From Paraburkholderia solitsugae (lineage in GTDB: Bacteria > Pseudomonadota > Gammaproteobacteria > Burkholderiales > Burkholderiaceae), in NCBI RefSeq assembly GCF_013177695.1, contig NZ_WOEY01000021.1:26079-90078 (forward strand): DNA of 64,000 bases, given 5' to 3'. Within the stretch, counting starts at the first letter, position 1; each line of letters begins with the position of its first letter. The translations under genes and the position numbers were made by a program. This document shows, piece after piece, positions 39,877 to 48,327 of this stretch. Under the pieces are notes generated by a model. That model was given only the letters and a program-made list of their open reading frames with translations, was not told where the DNA came from and ran no database searches.

Positions 39877-40619
39877 TGGGAATCTCCGGCGCTGTTACGG
39901 ATGCGGCGCAAGTCGGCGCGCTCGACCATCAGATCGGCGGCGCTGCCCGCGACAATCGCCGCGATCACCGCGAGCGGTAGCGCGAGCCGGTACGGCAGGT
40001 CGAAAGCGAGCAGCGACACGAGGCCCGCAATGCTGACTGCAACCAGCGTGGAACGCGTGGCGATCGCCGACACCATGATGGGCAGCAGCGCCAGCGTGCC
40101 CGCGAGCGCGAGGCCCCAGTTGTCCGGAATCAGGCTCGCCAGCAGGATGCCGGCGATCGACGACACCTGCCACGACAGCCAGCTGCACGCCGCCATGCCC
40201 CAGAAGTACGCCTCCTTGCCCGGCACGTAGCCGGTCTGGAAGCTCTTCTTCTGAAACAGCAGATAGATCACGTCACCGTTGAAGTAGCCCAGCACGATGC
40301 GCCGCCACATCGGCAGATAGGAAAAATGCGGCGCGAGACCAGCGCTGAAGATCACGAAACGCGTATTAACCATCGCGGCCGTGAGCAGCACGGTCCAGAT
40401 CGGCAGCTTGGCGGCAAGCAGCGGCAGCACGGCCAGTTGTGACGAACCGGCGTAGCACAGCAGCGACATGGTGAGCGCCTGGGGCAGCGTGAGCACGGAC
40501 TTGCTCATCGCAATGCCGGTGACGAGCCCCCAGGAGAAAATCGCCATCAACGTGGGCGAATAGTCGCGCGCGCCCTCACGAAAAGCACGGCGATCGGTAT
40601 CTGACAGGCGAGCGAGCAT
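39873..40619 (-). CDS. azlC: AzlC-family branched-chain amino acid exporter large subunit
   Basis: A 248-residue inner-membrane protein with about seven helices. The AzlC patterns GAxDYSPTLMAIFSWG-like start, CYAGSSQLAVLPLL and NTRFVIFSAGLAPHF are visible in part. I choose ATG 40619 (MLARLSDTDRR); a TTG at 40652 in frame is the alternative, and neither has a good site. It is divergent from ilvE, and the product could balance internal branched-chain amino acid levels set by IlvE, which is inference from position. Confidence 0.85.
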   Translation of the reverse strand: MLARLSDTDRRAFREGARDYSPTLMAIFSWGLVTGIAMSKSVLTLPQALTMSLLCYAGSSQLAVLPLLAAKLPIWTVLLTAAMVNTRFVIFSAGLAPHFSYLPMWRRIVLGYFNGDVIYLLFQKKSFQTGYVPGKEAYFWGMAACSWLSWQVSSIAGILLASLIPDNWGLALAGTLALLPIMVSAIATRSTLVAVSIAGLVSLLAFDLPYRLALPLAVIAAIVAGSAADLMVERADLRRIRNSAGDSQ

Positions 40620-40810
40620 GAGGCGAAACGCGGGCGCCAAGCGGCGGCGCAACGAAGGGAGGTCGGCGCCAGGTCGTCAAGCACCCGCTGGCGCATCCGG
40701 ATTTGAATTATGCGTGCGCCGAATTATAGCGCCCGGCGTGCGGCCAAATGCCCGTTTCGTGTGCAAAAGACGCTAAAATGACGCTCTTCGCAAGACCTCA
40801 CAAGAAAACG

Positions 40811-40879
40811 CCGGGCCACCCCCGGGTTTCCTTGTCCCCACGGGGAGCCTGACGCGAAGCGACAGGTTTGGGGGCTCTC
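40811..40879 (+). promoter_or_regulatory. Structured ilvE leader with competing stems
   Basis: The ilvE leader follows a -10-like TAAAAT (40774-40779). It can form CCGGG/CCCGG (40811-40825), TCCCC-AC-GGGGA (40835-40846) and CCTG/CAGG (40848-40866). A longer stem GGGAGCC/GGCTCTC (40843-40849 with 40873-40879) excludes the second and third stems in part. No leader peptide rich in Ile/Leu/Val codons is evident. It matches no riboswitch class I know. Confidence 0.4.
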
Positions 40880-40911
40880 ACGCACTCACAAACGCACTGC
40901 TGGAGAATCGT

Positions 40912-41835
40912 ATGTCAATGGCCGACCGCGACGGCAAGATCTGGATGGATGGCAAGCTCATCGAGTGGCGCGACGCCAAGATCCACGTGCTCACCCACAC
41001 GCTGCACTACGGCATGGGCGTTTTCGAAGGCGTACGCGCCTACAAGACGGCAGACGGCGGCACGGCGATTTTCCGCCTCCAGGAGCACACCAAGCGCCTC
41101 CTGAACTCGGCCAAAATCTTCCAGATGGACGTGCCGTTCGACCACGAAACGCTGGCAGCCGCGCAGTGCGAAGTGGTCCGCGCAAACAAGCTGGAATCCT
41201 GCTACCTGCGCCCGATCATCTGGGTCGGCTCGGAAAAGCTCGGCGTGTCGGCCAAGGGCAACACGATCCACGTGGCGATCGCCGCCTGGCCGTGGGGCGC
41301 TTACCTCGGTGAAGACGGCATTGCCAAGGGCATCCGCGTGAAGACCTCGTCGTTCACGCGCCATCACGTGAATGTGTCGATGGTCCGCGCCAAGGCGTCG
41401 GGCTGGTACGTGAACTCGATCCTCGCCAACCAGGAGGCGATCGCCGACGGTTACGACGAAGCGCTGCTGCTGGATGTGGACGGCTACGTGTCGGAAGGCT
41501 CGGGCGAAAACTTCTTCCTCGTGAACAACGGCAAGCTGTACACGCCGGATCTGTCGTCGTGCCTCGACGGCATCACGCGCGACACGGTCATCACGCTGGC
41601 GCGCGACGCGGGCATCCAGGTGATCGAAAAGCGCATCACGCGCGATGAGGTCTATACCTGCGACGAAGCATTCTTCACCGGCACCGCCGCGGAAGTCACG
41701 CCGATCCGCGAACTCGACAACCGGACGATCGGCTCGGGCGCACGCGGCCCGATTACTGAGAAGCTGCAATCGGGCTTCTTCGATATCGTCAACGGCAAGA
41801 GCGACAAGTACGCGCACTGGCTGACCAAGATTTAA
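40912..41835 (+). CDS. ilvE: Branched-chain amino acid aminotransferase
   Basis: A 307-residue PLP enzyme (fold type IV) for the last step of Val, Leu and Ile synthesis. Characteristic motifs are HTLHYGMGVFEGVRAYK (about 27-43), the PLP Lys in VRAKASGWYVNS (about residue 160), EGSGENFFLV and ACDEAFFTGTAAEV-like TCDEAFFTGTAAEVTP. A TGGAGAATCGT site precedes the ATG. It is followed by the CHCC zinc-finger gene after 92 bp. Confidence 0.94.
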   Translation: MSMADRDGKIWMDGKLIEWRDAKIHVLTHTLHYGMGVFEGVRAYKTADGGTAIFRLQEHTKRLLNSAKIFQMDVPFDHETLAAAQCEVVRANKLESCYLRPIIWVGSEKLGVSAKGNTIHVAIAAWPWGAYLGEDGIAKGIRVKTSSFTRHHVNVSMVRAKASGWYVNSILANQEAIADGYDEALLLDVDGYVSEGSGENFFLVNNGKLYTPDLSSCLDGITRDTVITLARDAGIQVIEKRITRDEVYTCDEAFFTGTAAEVTPIRELDNRTIGSGARGPITEKLQSGFFDIVNGKSDKYAHWLTKI

Positions 41836-41927
41836 CGCGCGCTGCGCCGGCCCCGGGCCCTTGGCCTGCGGCCTGTAGTCCGTTGCCGGCGCAACGCACG
41901 CACCCTGCATACAACGAGAAAGTCCCC

Positions 41928-42122
41928 ATGAGCGAAATCAAGGAAATGCCGCTGGTCGAACTGTCGGCAAAGGATCTGCCGGCGTACTGCCCGAATCCGG
42001 CCATGCCGCGCTGGAGCGCACATCCGCGCGTCTTTATCGACGTCACGCACGGCGAAGCGAAATGCCCGTATTGCAGCACCCGCTACAAGCTGCGCGACGG
42101 CGAAGTGGTCAAGGGTCACTAA
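41928..42122 (+). CDS. Small CHCC-type zinc-finger protein
   Basis: A 64-residue protein of the zf-CHCC family, related to the C-terminal domain of a mitochondrial complex I subunit (NDUFS6). Zinc ligands C21, H32, C46 and C49 match the family spacing, and the segment FIDVTHGEAKCPYCSTRY is typical. Homologues sit beside ilvE and waaF in many beta-proteobacteria. No enzymatic role is known. The ATG at 41928 follows a GAGAAAGTCCCC stretch. Confidence 0.88.
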   Translation: MSEIKEMPLVELSAKDLPAYCPNPAMPRWSAHPRVFIDVTHGEAKCPYCSTRYKLRDGEVVKGH

Positions 42123-42184
42123 CCTTGAACATTGCGCACTGAGCGCTGATCGCTTGCGGCGCTCTTTGCCGGCGCACCCGCTGC

Positions 42185-42208
42185 CCGGTTCGTCATGTGA
42201 CGAGCCGG
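42185..42208 (+). terminator. Hairpin downstream of ilvE and the zinc-finger gene
   Basis: CCGG-T-TCGTCA and TGACGA-G-CCGG pair around a 2-base loop with one G-T. A short T-run (CTTTT) comes 6 bases later. It lies 62 bp after the zinc-finger stop and before waaF. The rest of 42123-42383 shows nothing further. Confidence 0.45.
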
Positions 42209-42383
42209 CTGTGCTTTTGCAGCAGAGGGTGGCCAGGCAAGCGCTTCGCAACCAGGCCGCAGCGGCGGGGCCGGCCATGCCGGTTCCGCACCGCAAAGCT
42301 CGCGGTTTTTCCCTTTTGACACAATCGAACGCCACGCGCATGGCGCGCGCGGCGCTTCGTTTCGACACCGGACACTCACTCTG

Positions 42384-43409
42384 ATGCGTCGCGCGTTGGT
42401 TATCGCACCGAACTGGATCGGTGACGCATTGATGGCGCAGCCGCTGTTTGCGCGCCTCGTGAAATTGCACCCGCGCATTGTTATCGACGCGGTCGCGCCC
42501 TCATGGGTCGCGCCCGTGCTTGAACGCATGCCCGAGATTCGCGACGTCTACGCAACCGACCTCGCGCATGGCAAGCTGCAGATGCTGCGCCGCTGGCAAC
42601 TGGCGAGCGACTTGCGCGATGTCGGCTACGACGCGGCCTATGTCCTGCCGAATTCGCTCAAGTCGGCGCTGATTCCGTGGATGGCGGGCATTCCGCTGCG
42701 CATCGGCTACACCGGTGAAAGCCGCTACGGCTTGCTGAACGTGCGTCACGCGAATCCGCGCAAAGACGAGCGCCCGCCGATGGTCGGCCAGTACGCCGCC
42801 CTCGCCTACACACCCGGCGCCAAGGTCCCCGACGACCTGCCGATGCCGCGGCTCGACGCTGACCTGAACGAAGCCTCGCGCGTATCCGCGCGCTTCAATC
42901 TGGATACGCGCGTACCGCTGCTGGTGTTCTGCCCGGGCGCCGAGTACGGCCCGGCCAAACGCTGGCCGCCTGAGCATTTCGCAGCGCTCGCTCAGATGGT
43001 CGGCCAGTCGTTCCCGTATACGCAGATCGTCGCGCTCGGTTCGCCGAAAGACGCGCCGCTTGCCCAGGCCATCGCCGAGAAGGCGCCGAACGTCCGTAAC
43101 CTGTGCGGTCAGACCGCGCTGGGCGAGGCTTGCGCGCTGATCTCGCGAGCCAACGCGGTGGTCACCAACGATTCCGGCCTGATGCACGTGGCCGCCGCGC
43201 TGCGCCGGCCGCTGGTGGCCGTGTACGGTTCGACCGATCCGCGCCACACGCCGCCCTTGTCCGAGCTTGCGAAGGTACAATGGCTTCATCTCGAATGCAG
43301 TCCCTGTTTTCAGCGCGAGTGTCCGCTCGGGCATCTGAACTGCCTGAAGCAGTTGAGCGCCGAGCAGGTATTCGGCGATTTGCGCGGCATGTTGCTCGCG
43401 CAACGTTGA
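42384..43409 (+). CDS. waaF: ADP-heptose:LPS heptosyltransferase II
   Basis: A 341-residue GT-B glycosyltransferase (GT9) that adds the second heptose to the lipopolysaccharide inner core at the cytoplasmic face of the inner membrane. It starts MRRALVIAPNWIGDALMAQPL, has FCPGAEYGPAKRWP in mid-protein, and the nucleotide-sugar region VVTNDSGLMHVAAAL with STDPRHTPP. The C-terminal Cys cluster (ECSPCFQRECPLGHLNC) is typical of WaaF. Confidence 0.92.
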   Translation: MRRALVIAPNWIGDALMAQPLFARLVKLHPRIVIDAVAPSWVAPVLERMPEIRDVYATDLAHGKLQMLRRWQLASDLRDVGYDAAYVLPNSLKSALIPWMAGIPLRIGYTGESRYGLLNVRHANPRKDERPPMVGQYAALAYTPGAKVPDDLPMPRLDADLNEASRVSARFNLDTRVPLLVFCPGAEYGPAKRWPPEHFAALAQMVGQSFPYTQIVALGSPKDAPLAQAIAEKAPNVRNLCGQTALGEACALISRANAVVTNDSGLMHVAAALRRPLVAVYGSTDPRHTPPLSELAKVQWLHLECSPCFQRECPLGHLNCLKQLSAEQVFGDLRGMLLAQR

Positions 43410-43586
43410 ACCGATTGATTCGACTGATACTTGCACGCAACACCGCACGCCCCTAAGCGCGTCGCGTCATGTTTGCGCCTTGCGGCGCGGGCATTCTCGC
43501 GCTTGGGTGCGATTGTCCGGTGCTCCGGACTGTCCCGCTGACCGCTGCCCCGCAACCGCGCGCCGCGCACAAGAGACTGACGAGCC

Positions 43587-44033
43587 ATGCCACGTTTTGC
43601 CCATATCTTCGAAGCCGCTGCCGATACGCTGAACGCCTATTACCAGGCCATCGCCGAGGTGAATATCGACAGCTTGATGGGCCTGTGGATCGACGAGGAG
43701 TTCGTGAGCTGCATCTGTGCCGACGGCTCGCACCTGCACGGCCTCGACAGCATTCGCGCCGGCTTGCAAATCCAGCTCGAAACCGCGCCCATTTCGATTG
43801 AACCGCTCGATATTCGCGTCTACGACAGCCTCGGCACCGTCGTCTATGCCATTGCTGAAGCACATCGCCCGGCCGATCCGAAGGCGGCGCCCGCGATGGT
43901 GTTCACCACTTACGTCATGGTTCACGAGCGCGGCGAATGGCGCATTGCGCATATTCACGCGAGTCCGATGCCGAATGAGGCCGCCAGCCAGTTCGCCACG
44001 AAGATGCGGCATGGCCAGGGGTCGCTGCACTGA
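43587..44033 (+). CDS. SnoaL/NTF2-like fold protein
   Basis: A 148-residue cone-shaped alpha+beta barrel protein: the N-terminal helix AADTLNAYYQAIAEVNIDSLMGLWIDEE and the final strand EWRIAHIHASPMP are typical of SnoaL_3-type NTF2-like proteins. No catalytic residues can be assigned. The stop lies 57 bp before the YheT-like hydrolase gene, and both are likely in one transcript. Confidence 0.8.
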   Translation: MPRFAHIFEAAADTLNAYYQAIAEVNIDSLMGLWIDEEFVSCICADGSHLHGLDSIRAGLQIQLETAPISIEPLDIRVYDSLGTVVYAIAEAHRPADPKAAPAMVFTTYVMVHERGEWRIAHIHASPMPNEAASQFATKMRHGQGSLH

Positions 44034-44090
44034 CGCCTGACAGGTGTTTCGCCTGTTTCACCGGTTTTACCTTTTTGCTTCGACGCTGGT

Positions 44091-45227
44091 ATGAGCACGC
44101 CCCGCAGGAAGTCCCCCGCCCCGAAGGAAGTCGCTTTGGGAGATTGGACGACGCACGATAAATCCGCTTCTGCTGGTGCAGCACGCGCCGCGACTGCTGT
44201 CGAGGCCACCGTCGACCTGCTCTACCGCGCGCCGCTCTGGCTGCCGAACCGGCATGTGCAGACCATCGTCCCGGCGCTGTTCGCACGCCGTCCGGCAATC
44301 ACGTTCCGGCGCGAACGCTGGGATACGCCCGATGGCGATTTCATCGATCTCGATTGGGTGGTGCATGACGGCAAGCCTGCCTCGGCGCTCGCCTCTGCCA
44401 CACCCTCCAGAATTCCCGCCGACGACGCGCCGCTGTTCGTGCTGTTTCACGGCCTCGAAGGCGGTTCCACGTCGCACTACGCCACCACCTTGATGGCGGC
44501 CGCGCGCGAGTACGGCTGGCACGGCGTGGTGCCGCACTTTCGCAGCTGCAGCGGACCGCTGAATCTATTGCCGCGTTTCTATCATCTCGCCGACAGCAAC
44601 GAAGTAGACTGGATCCTGCGGCGTTTGCGCGCCACACATCGTGGGCCGATCGTGGCGGCGGGCGTGTCGCTCGGCGGCAATGTGCTGCTGCGCTGGCTCG
44701 GAGAGCGGCGCGAAGATGCGTCGCCGGTGATCTCGGCCGCCGCGGCGATTTCGACGCCGATCGACGTGCATGCCGGCGGCCGCGCGTTGTCACAGGGCTT
44801 CGGCATGGTCTACACGCGCAGTTTCCTGAAGACGCTGAAGCAGAAGGCCGAACAGAAGCTGGTGCAATTTCCCGGGCTATTCGACCGCGACGCGATGCTG
44901 GCGAGCCGCACGATGTACGACTTCGACAACGTGGTGACAGCGCCGCTGCACGGCTTTCGCGACACCGACGATTACTGGAGCAGCGCGACCACGCGGCCAT
45001 TGCTGCCTGGGATCGCCGTGCCGACACTGGTGCTGAACGCCCGCAACGACCCGTTCTTGCCGGCCGAAGCGTTACCGGCACGGCATGAGGTCTCGGCGTC
45101 GGTAGAACTCGATCAACCCAAGGACGGCGGCCACGCCGGTTTTATGACGGGGCCGTTTCCGGGCCGCATCGACTGGTTGTCGCGGCGTGTGCTCGGCTAT
45201 CTGGAGCGGTACATCGATCATGGATGA
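44091..45227 (+). CDS. YheT-family alpha/beta hydrolase
   Basis: A 378-residue predicted esterase (COG0429). The fold begins after a 40-residue polar N-terminus with LYRAPLWLPNRHVQT. The family pattern HGLEGGSTSHY, the nucleophile elbow GVSLGGNVLLRWLG, and a late catalytic pair (NARNDPFLP and the His of DGGHAGFM) are visible. The physiological substrate is unknown. The final 8 bp overlap the next gene, so translation is coupled. Confidence 0.85.
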   Translation: MSTPRRKSPAPKEVALGDWTTHDKSASAGAARAATAVEATVDLLYRAPLWLPNRHVQTIVPALFARRPAITFRRERWDTPDGDFIDLDWVVHDGKPASALASATPSRIPADDAPLFVLFHGLEGGSTSHYATTLMAAAREYGWHGVVPHFRSCSGPLNLLPRFYHLADSNEVDWILRRLRATHRGPIVAAGVSLGGNVLLRWLGERREDASPVISAAAAISTPIDVHAGGRALSQGFGMVYTRSFLKTLKQKAEQKLVQFPGLFDRDAMLASRTMYDFDNVVTAPLHGFRDTDDYWSSATTRPLLPGIAVPTLVLNARNDPFLPAEALPARHEVSASVELDQPKDGGHAGFMTGPFPGRIDWLSRRVLGYLERYIDHG

Positions 45228-45792
45228 CATCGTCAAGCAGGCCTTGGCCAAGTGGCCAAACGTGCCAAGTTGCACCGGATGGTTGATGCTGGACCGCCGT
45301 GGCAACTGGCGCATGCGGGATGAAGCCGCTCAGGCCAGCGGTGCGCCCGGTACGCCGATTCGGCATGAGGCGTTGCTCGGATTTATCAATCGGAATTACG
45401 ACGCCGATGACCGCGGGCAGTGGTTCTTCCAGAATGGGCCGCAACGGGTGTATATCGAATTGGGTTATACGCCGTGGGTGGTGAGGTTGTCAGCCGGCGA
45501 CGCTGGGGGGCTTGCTTTGACTGACCAGGCCGGTGGGGCATTCGAGCCTTCGGCTGTGTTTGTCGACAATGAAGGTGGGATTCTGTTTGTCGATAGTTCG
45601 ACGCCACCGAGAGTCGCGGTTTTGCACGATCATGACCTTGAGGTCTTTTCTGATCACGCAGCGTTGGGCGATGACTCGATGAGCGGGGCGTTTCGCTGGA
45701 ACAATGGGGTTGTTTTGCCCTTGCAGGGCGTGCAGCGAAATGAGGTTGCCGCGCGGTTTGGGTTTGTCGATAGTCCGGCGGCGAGTGCCTAG
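45220..45792 (+). CDS. Conserved hypothetical protein coupled to the YheT-like hydrolase
   Basis: A 190-residue soluble protein I do not recognise by name. It begins MDDIVKQALAKWPNVPSCTGWL and has WRMRDEAAQ, then a region of beta-strand-like segments (QRVYIELGYTPWVVRL). No signal peptide, membrane segment or catalytic motif is evident. The ATG at 45220 lies inside the hydrolase gene (8-bp overlap), so it is probably made in fixed ratio to that enzyme. The last third is less GC-rich at wobble positions than its neighbours. Confidence 0.7.
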   Translation: MDDIVKQALAKWPNVPSCTGWLMLDRRGNWRMRDEAAQASGAPGTPIRHEALLGFINRNYDADDRGQWFFQNGPQRVYIELGYTPWVVRLSAGDAGGLALTDQAGGAFEPSAVFVDNEGGILFVDSSTPPRVAVLHDHDLEVFSDHAALGDDSMSGAFRWNNGVVLPLQGVQRNEVAARFGFVDSPAASA

Positions 45793-45865
45793 ATCTTTCG
45801 CGTGCTGACTGCCTGAGCCCTTTGCACAGGCCACGTTCTGGTCAGATAGCGAAGAGCTGCGAGCG

Positions 45866-47599
45866 CTAACTCTTCTCGTCAAGCCGTTCCTCTTTATAGC
45901 GGCTCTCCATCTCATGTAACCGGGCATCGACGGTAGCGAGATCGTAGTAGCCGATCGCCTTCAGATCCCGCGCCTCCTTCAGTTGCCGGATGGCCGACGG
46001 CCAGGCCCCCTCAAGCGCGAATTTTTCGGCCAACGCGCGATGCTGCGTCAGCGCATCTCCACTGCTGGCGCTGGCCTGCGCGAGATACATCCACCAGGCA
46101 GGCTGATCGGGTTGTGCGCGCGTTTCCTTCAGCGCCAACGCCTGCGCGTCGGCAAATCGCTTCAAGGTCAGCAAGGTTTGGATATGCATGTCGATCGCAG
46201 CGTTCGACTGCGGCCAGCGCGTCTGCGCAAACCCGGCCAGACGCGCCGCCTCGTCATCACGTCCGGCGCGTCGCGCGATATCGGCGGCCAGCACGTCGAG
46301 GCTCGGCGAACTGCGCATCGGCTCCCCTTCACCACGCTCGCTGGCAGCAAATGCGGCACGGGTTGAAGCCAGCGACGCCGCCGCGTCGTCGTAACGCTCG
46401 AGCAACATCTGCCCATACGCTATTCCGTACCAATTCGCGGCGACGTTCACGGCAGTACGGTCTTCGATTTCCGAGCGCAGGCGCGAAATCTCATCCGCGT
46501 ACTCGCTGCGCGAGCGATCCTGCAGCAAGCGTGCCCTCGCCCGCACAAATCCGTACTCGGGCGATTGATGCGGTTGCCGGTACGGCGCGCGGCGCGCACG
46601 GTCCGCCATGTCGGCAATTCGTTCGCCAGTCAGCGGGTGGGTGCGCGCGTAGGCCGGTATGCCCGTGTCGTTCATCGCCGCGCGATCGAGGCGATCGAAG
46701 AACGTCGTCATCGCATAAGGGTCGTAGCCGGCGCCTGCCAGCAGCAGAAAACCGACACGGTCCGCTTCATGCTCGGCGGAGCGCGAGAAACGCAACTGGT
46801 TGTCGACCGCATAGGCCTGACCACCGATCGCAATCGCGCTGCCGAGATCGCCGCTGTGCGCGAGCACGCCCGCCACAATGCCGAACAACAGACCGGCCAG
46901 CGCGGCATAGCTGCTGTGCTCACCGGCGGTGATCATCCGCGAAATGTGCCGCTGCAAAACGTGCCCCATCTCGTGGCCGAGCACGGAAGCGAGTTCGGAC
47001 TCGGTTTGCGTCGTCACGATCAAACCGGTGTTCACACCAATAAAGCCGCCCGGCAGCGAGAAGGCGTTGATCTGTGTGTCGCGGACCGCGAACAGCTCGA
47101 AGTCCGGACGATAGCCGCCGATGTAGAGCGCGCTCGCCGCCGCGGAGAGTTTCGTGGCGACCGAGTTCAGGTAGTCGCGCACCAGCCAGTCGTCGAGATA
47201 GTCGGGGTCGCGGCGCAACTCGCGCATCACGCGTTCGCCGAGCTTGCGCTCGGCTTGTGGCGTCAGCGATCCGGAACCGCCATTGCCGAGGTCGGGCAGT
47301 TGCTGCGTGACGATCGGTGCGCGCCAACTGGTGGTCGCGCCAGCGTTGCCGGCGAAGCGGCTTTGTGCGCCGCCATAGACGCCGAATACGCCTTTGGCGA
47401 TGTCGGGCGGCACAATGGGGTCGGCGAAAGTTTCAACCGGGCCGCTTACCAACGGCGATTCCCCGGACTGCGTGTTGAGCGCGAGGCTCGTACTCGCGCT
47501 CGTGTTCGCATTCGGTACACCGCGCGATTGCGCGTACGCGCCCGGCGGCGCCGCGAGCGCGACAGACAACAACGCAGCAAGAACTCGTTTCGAACGCAT
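45866..47599 (-). CDS. Periplasmic M48 metalloprotease with TPR region (BepA-like)
   Basis: A 577-residue outer-membrane biogenesis protease/chaperone homologue. A signal peptide ends near AYA-QS (residue 23). The zinc motif HEMGH lies at 209-213, with the third ligand region around SAEHEADRVG. The C-terminal half is rich in helical TPR-like segments. ATG 47599 begins MRSKRVLAALLSVALAA; the frame is open 21 codons further upstream but without homology. BepA helps assemble or degrade LptD in E. coli; a similar role here is inferred. It is divergent from moaC. Confidence 0.85.
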   Translation of the reverse strand: MRSKRVLAALLSVALAAPPGAYAQSRGVPNANTSASTSLALNTQSGESPLVSGPVETFADPIVPPDIAKGVFGVYGGAQSRFAGNAGATTSWRAPIVTQQLPDLGNGGSGSLTPQAERKLGERVMRELRRDPDYLDDWLVRDYLNSVATKLSAAASALYIGGYRPDFELFAVRDTQINAFSLPGGFIGVNTGLIVTTQTESELASVLGHEMGHVLQRHISRMITAGEHSSYAALAGLLFGIVAGVLAHSGDLGSAIAIGGQAYAVDNQLRFSRSAEHEADRVGFLLLAGAGYDPYAMTTFFDRLDRAAMNDTGIPAYARTHPLTGERIADMADRARRAPYRQPHQSPEYGFVRARARLLQDRSRSEYADEISRLRSEIEDRTAVNVAANWYGIAYGQMLLERYDDAAASLASTRAAFAASERGEGEPMRSSPSLDVLAADIARRAGRDDEAARLAGFAQTRWPQSNAAIDMHIQTLLTLKRFADAQALALKETRAQPDQPAWWMYLAQASASSGDALTQHRALAEKFALEGAWPSAIRQLKEARDLKAIGYYDLATVDARLHEMESRYKEERLDEKS

Positions 47600-47733
47600 C
47601 GCGAGATCGGTATGACGAAGTCGAAAGGCAACGCCCGCCGCTCGGACTAAGATAGTGGGCACAAGGCAATTGTAATCATCTCGGCCCGCCCAATCACGCT
47701 GCTATGATAGGCGCCCTCTGAAGGAGCCCAACC

Positions 47734-48210
47734 ATGCCTGAACTCACTCATTTCGACGCCGCCGGCCAGGCGCATATGGTGGACGTCGGCAGCAAGCAGG
47801 AGACCAAGCGCATCGCCATCGCGCGCGGTTCGATTCGCATGCTGCCGGAGACGTTCGCGCTGATCCGCGACGGCAATGCCAAGAAGGGCGACGTGATCGG
47901 CATCGCGCGCATCGCCGCGATTCAAGGTTCGAAACGCACCGCCGATCTGATCCCGCTATGTCATCCGCTCGCGCTGACGCGCGTGAAAGTGGACTTCGAG
48001 CTCGATGAAACGTTGCCCGGCGTGCATTGCACGGTGCAAGTGGAAACGCTGGGACGCACGGGTGTGGAGATGGAAGCGCTAACCGCCGTGCAGGTCGGGC
48101 TGCTGACGGTGTACGACATGTGCAAGGCGGTGGATCGTGGGATGACGATCACCGATGTGAAGGTGCTGGAGAAGCACGGCGGGAAGTCGGGGGATTGGGT
48201 GGCGGTTTGA
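47734..48210 (+). CDS. moaC: Cyclic pyranopterin monophosphate synthase
   Basis: A 158-residue enzyme for the second half of the first step of molybdenum cofactor synthesis, converting the MoaA product to cyclic pyranopterin monophosphate. Family motifs [30 protein letters not shown] and [20 protein letters not shown], quoted in part, are present with the active-site His and Lys residues. A GAAGGAGCCCAACC site precedes the ATG. The stop shares one base (TGATG) with a tiny His-Ser ORF. Confidence 0.95.
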   Translation: MPELTHFDAAGQAHMVDVGSKQETKRIAIARGSIRMLPETFALIRDGNAKKGDVIGIARIAAIQGSKRTADLIPLCHPLALTRVKVDFELDETLPGVHCTVQVETLGRTGVEMEALTAVQVGLLTVYDMCKAVDRGMTITDVKVLEKHGGKSGDWVAV

Positions 48211-48299
48211 TGACGGCCCGCGTCATCAAACCCCTCCACCTCGACAGCCACAGCCACAGCCACAGCCACAGCCACAGCCACAGCCACAGCCACAGCTAA
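48210..48299 (+). CDS. Possible 29-residue His/Ser-repeat microprotein coupled to moaC
   Basis: An ATG overlapping the moaC stop (TGATG) opens a 29-codon frame: [12 protein letters not shown] followed by Ser and eight HS repeats, then TAA. The repeats come from a hexanucleotide tract. It could be a metal-binding peptide or merely a frame through a microsatellite. No separate ribosome-binding site exists apart from coupling. Confidence 0.3.
   Translation: MTARVIKPLHLDSHSHSHSHSHSHSHSHS
48246..48296 (+). repeat. Hexanucleotide microsatellite (AGCCAC)n
   Basis: AGCCAC is repeated eight times without interruption, ending in AGC. It lies between the convergent moaC and pglL genes. Such tracts change length by slippage; here that would lengthen or shorten the His-Ser ORF without shifting its frame. 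Confidence 0.95.
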
Positions 48300-48327
48300 G
48301 AATACGGCCACTAAACGACAGCGCGGC

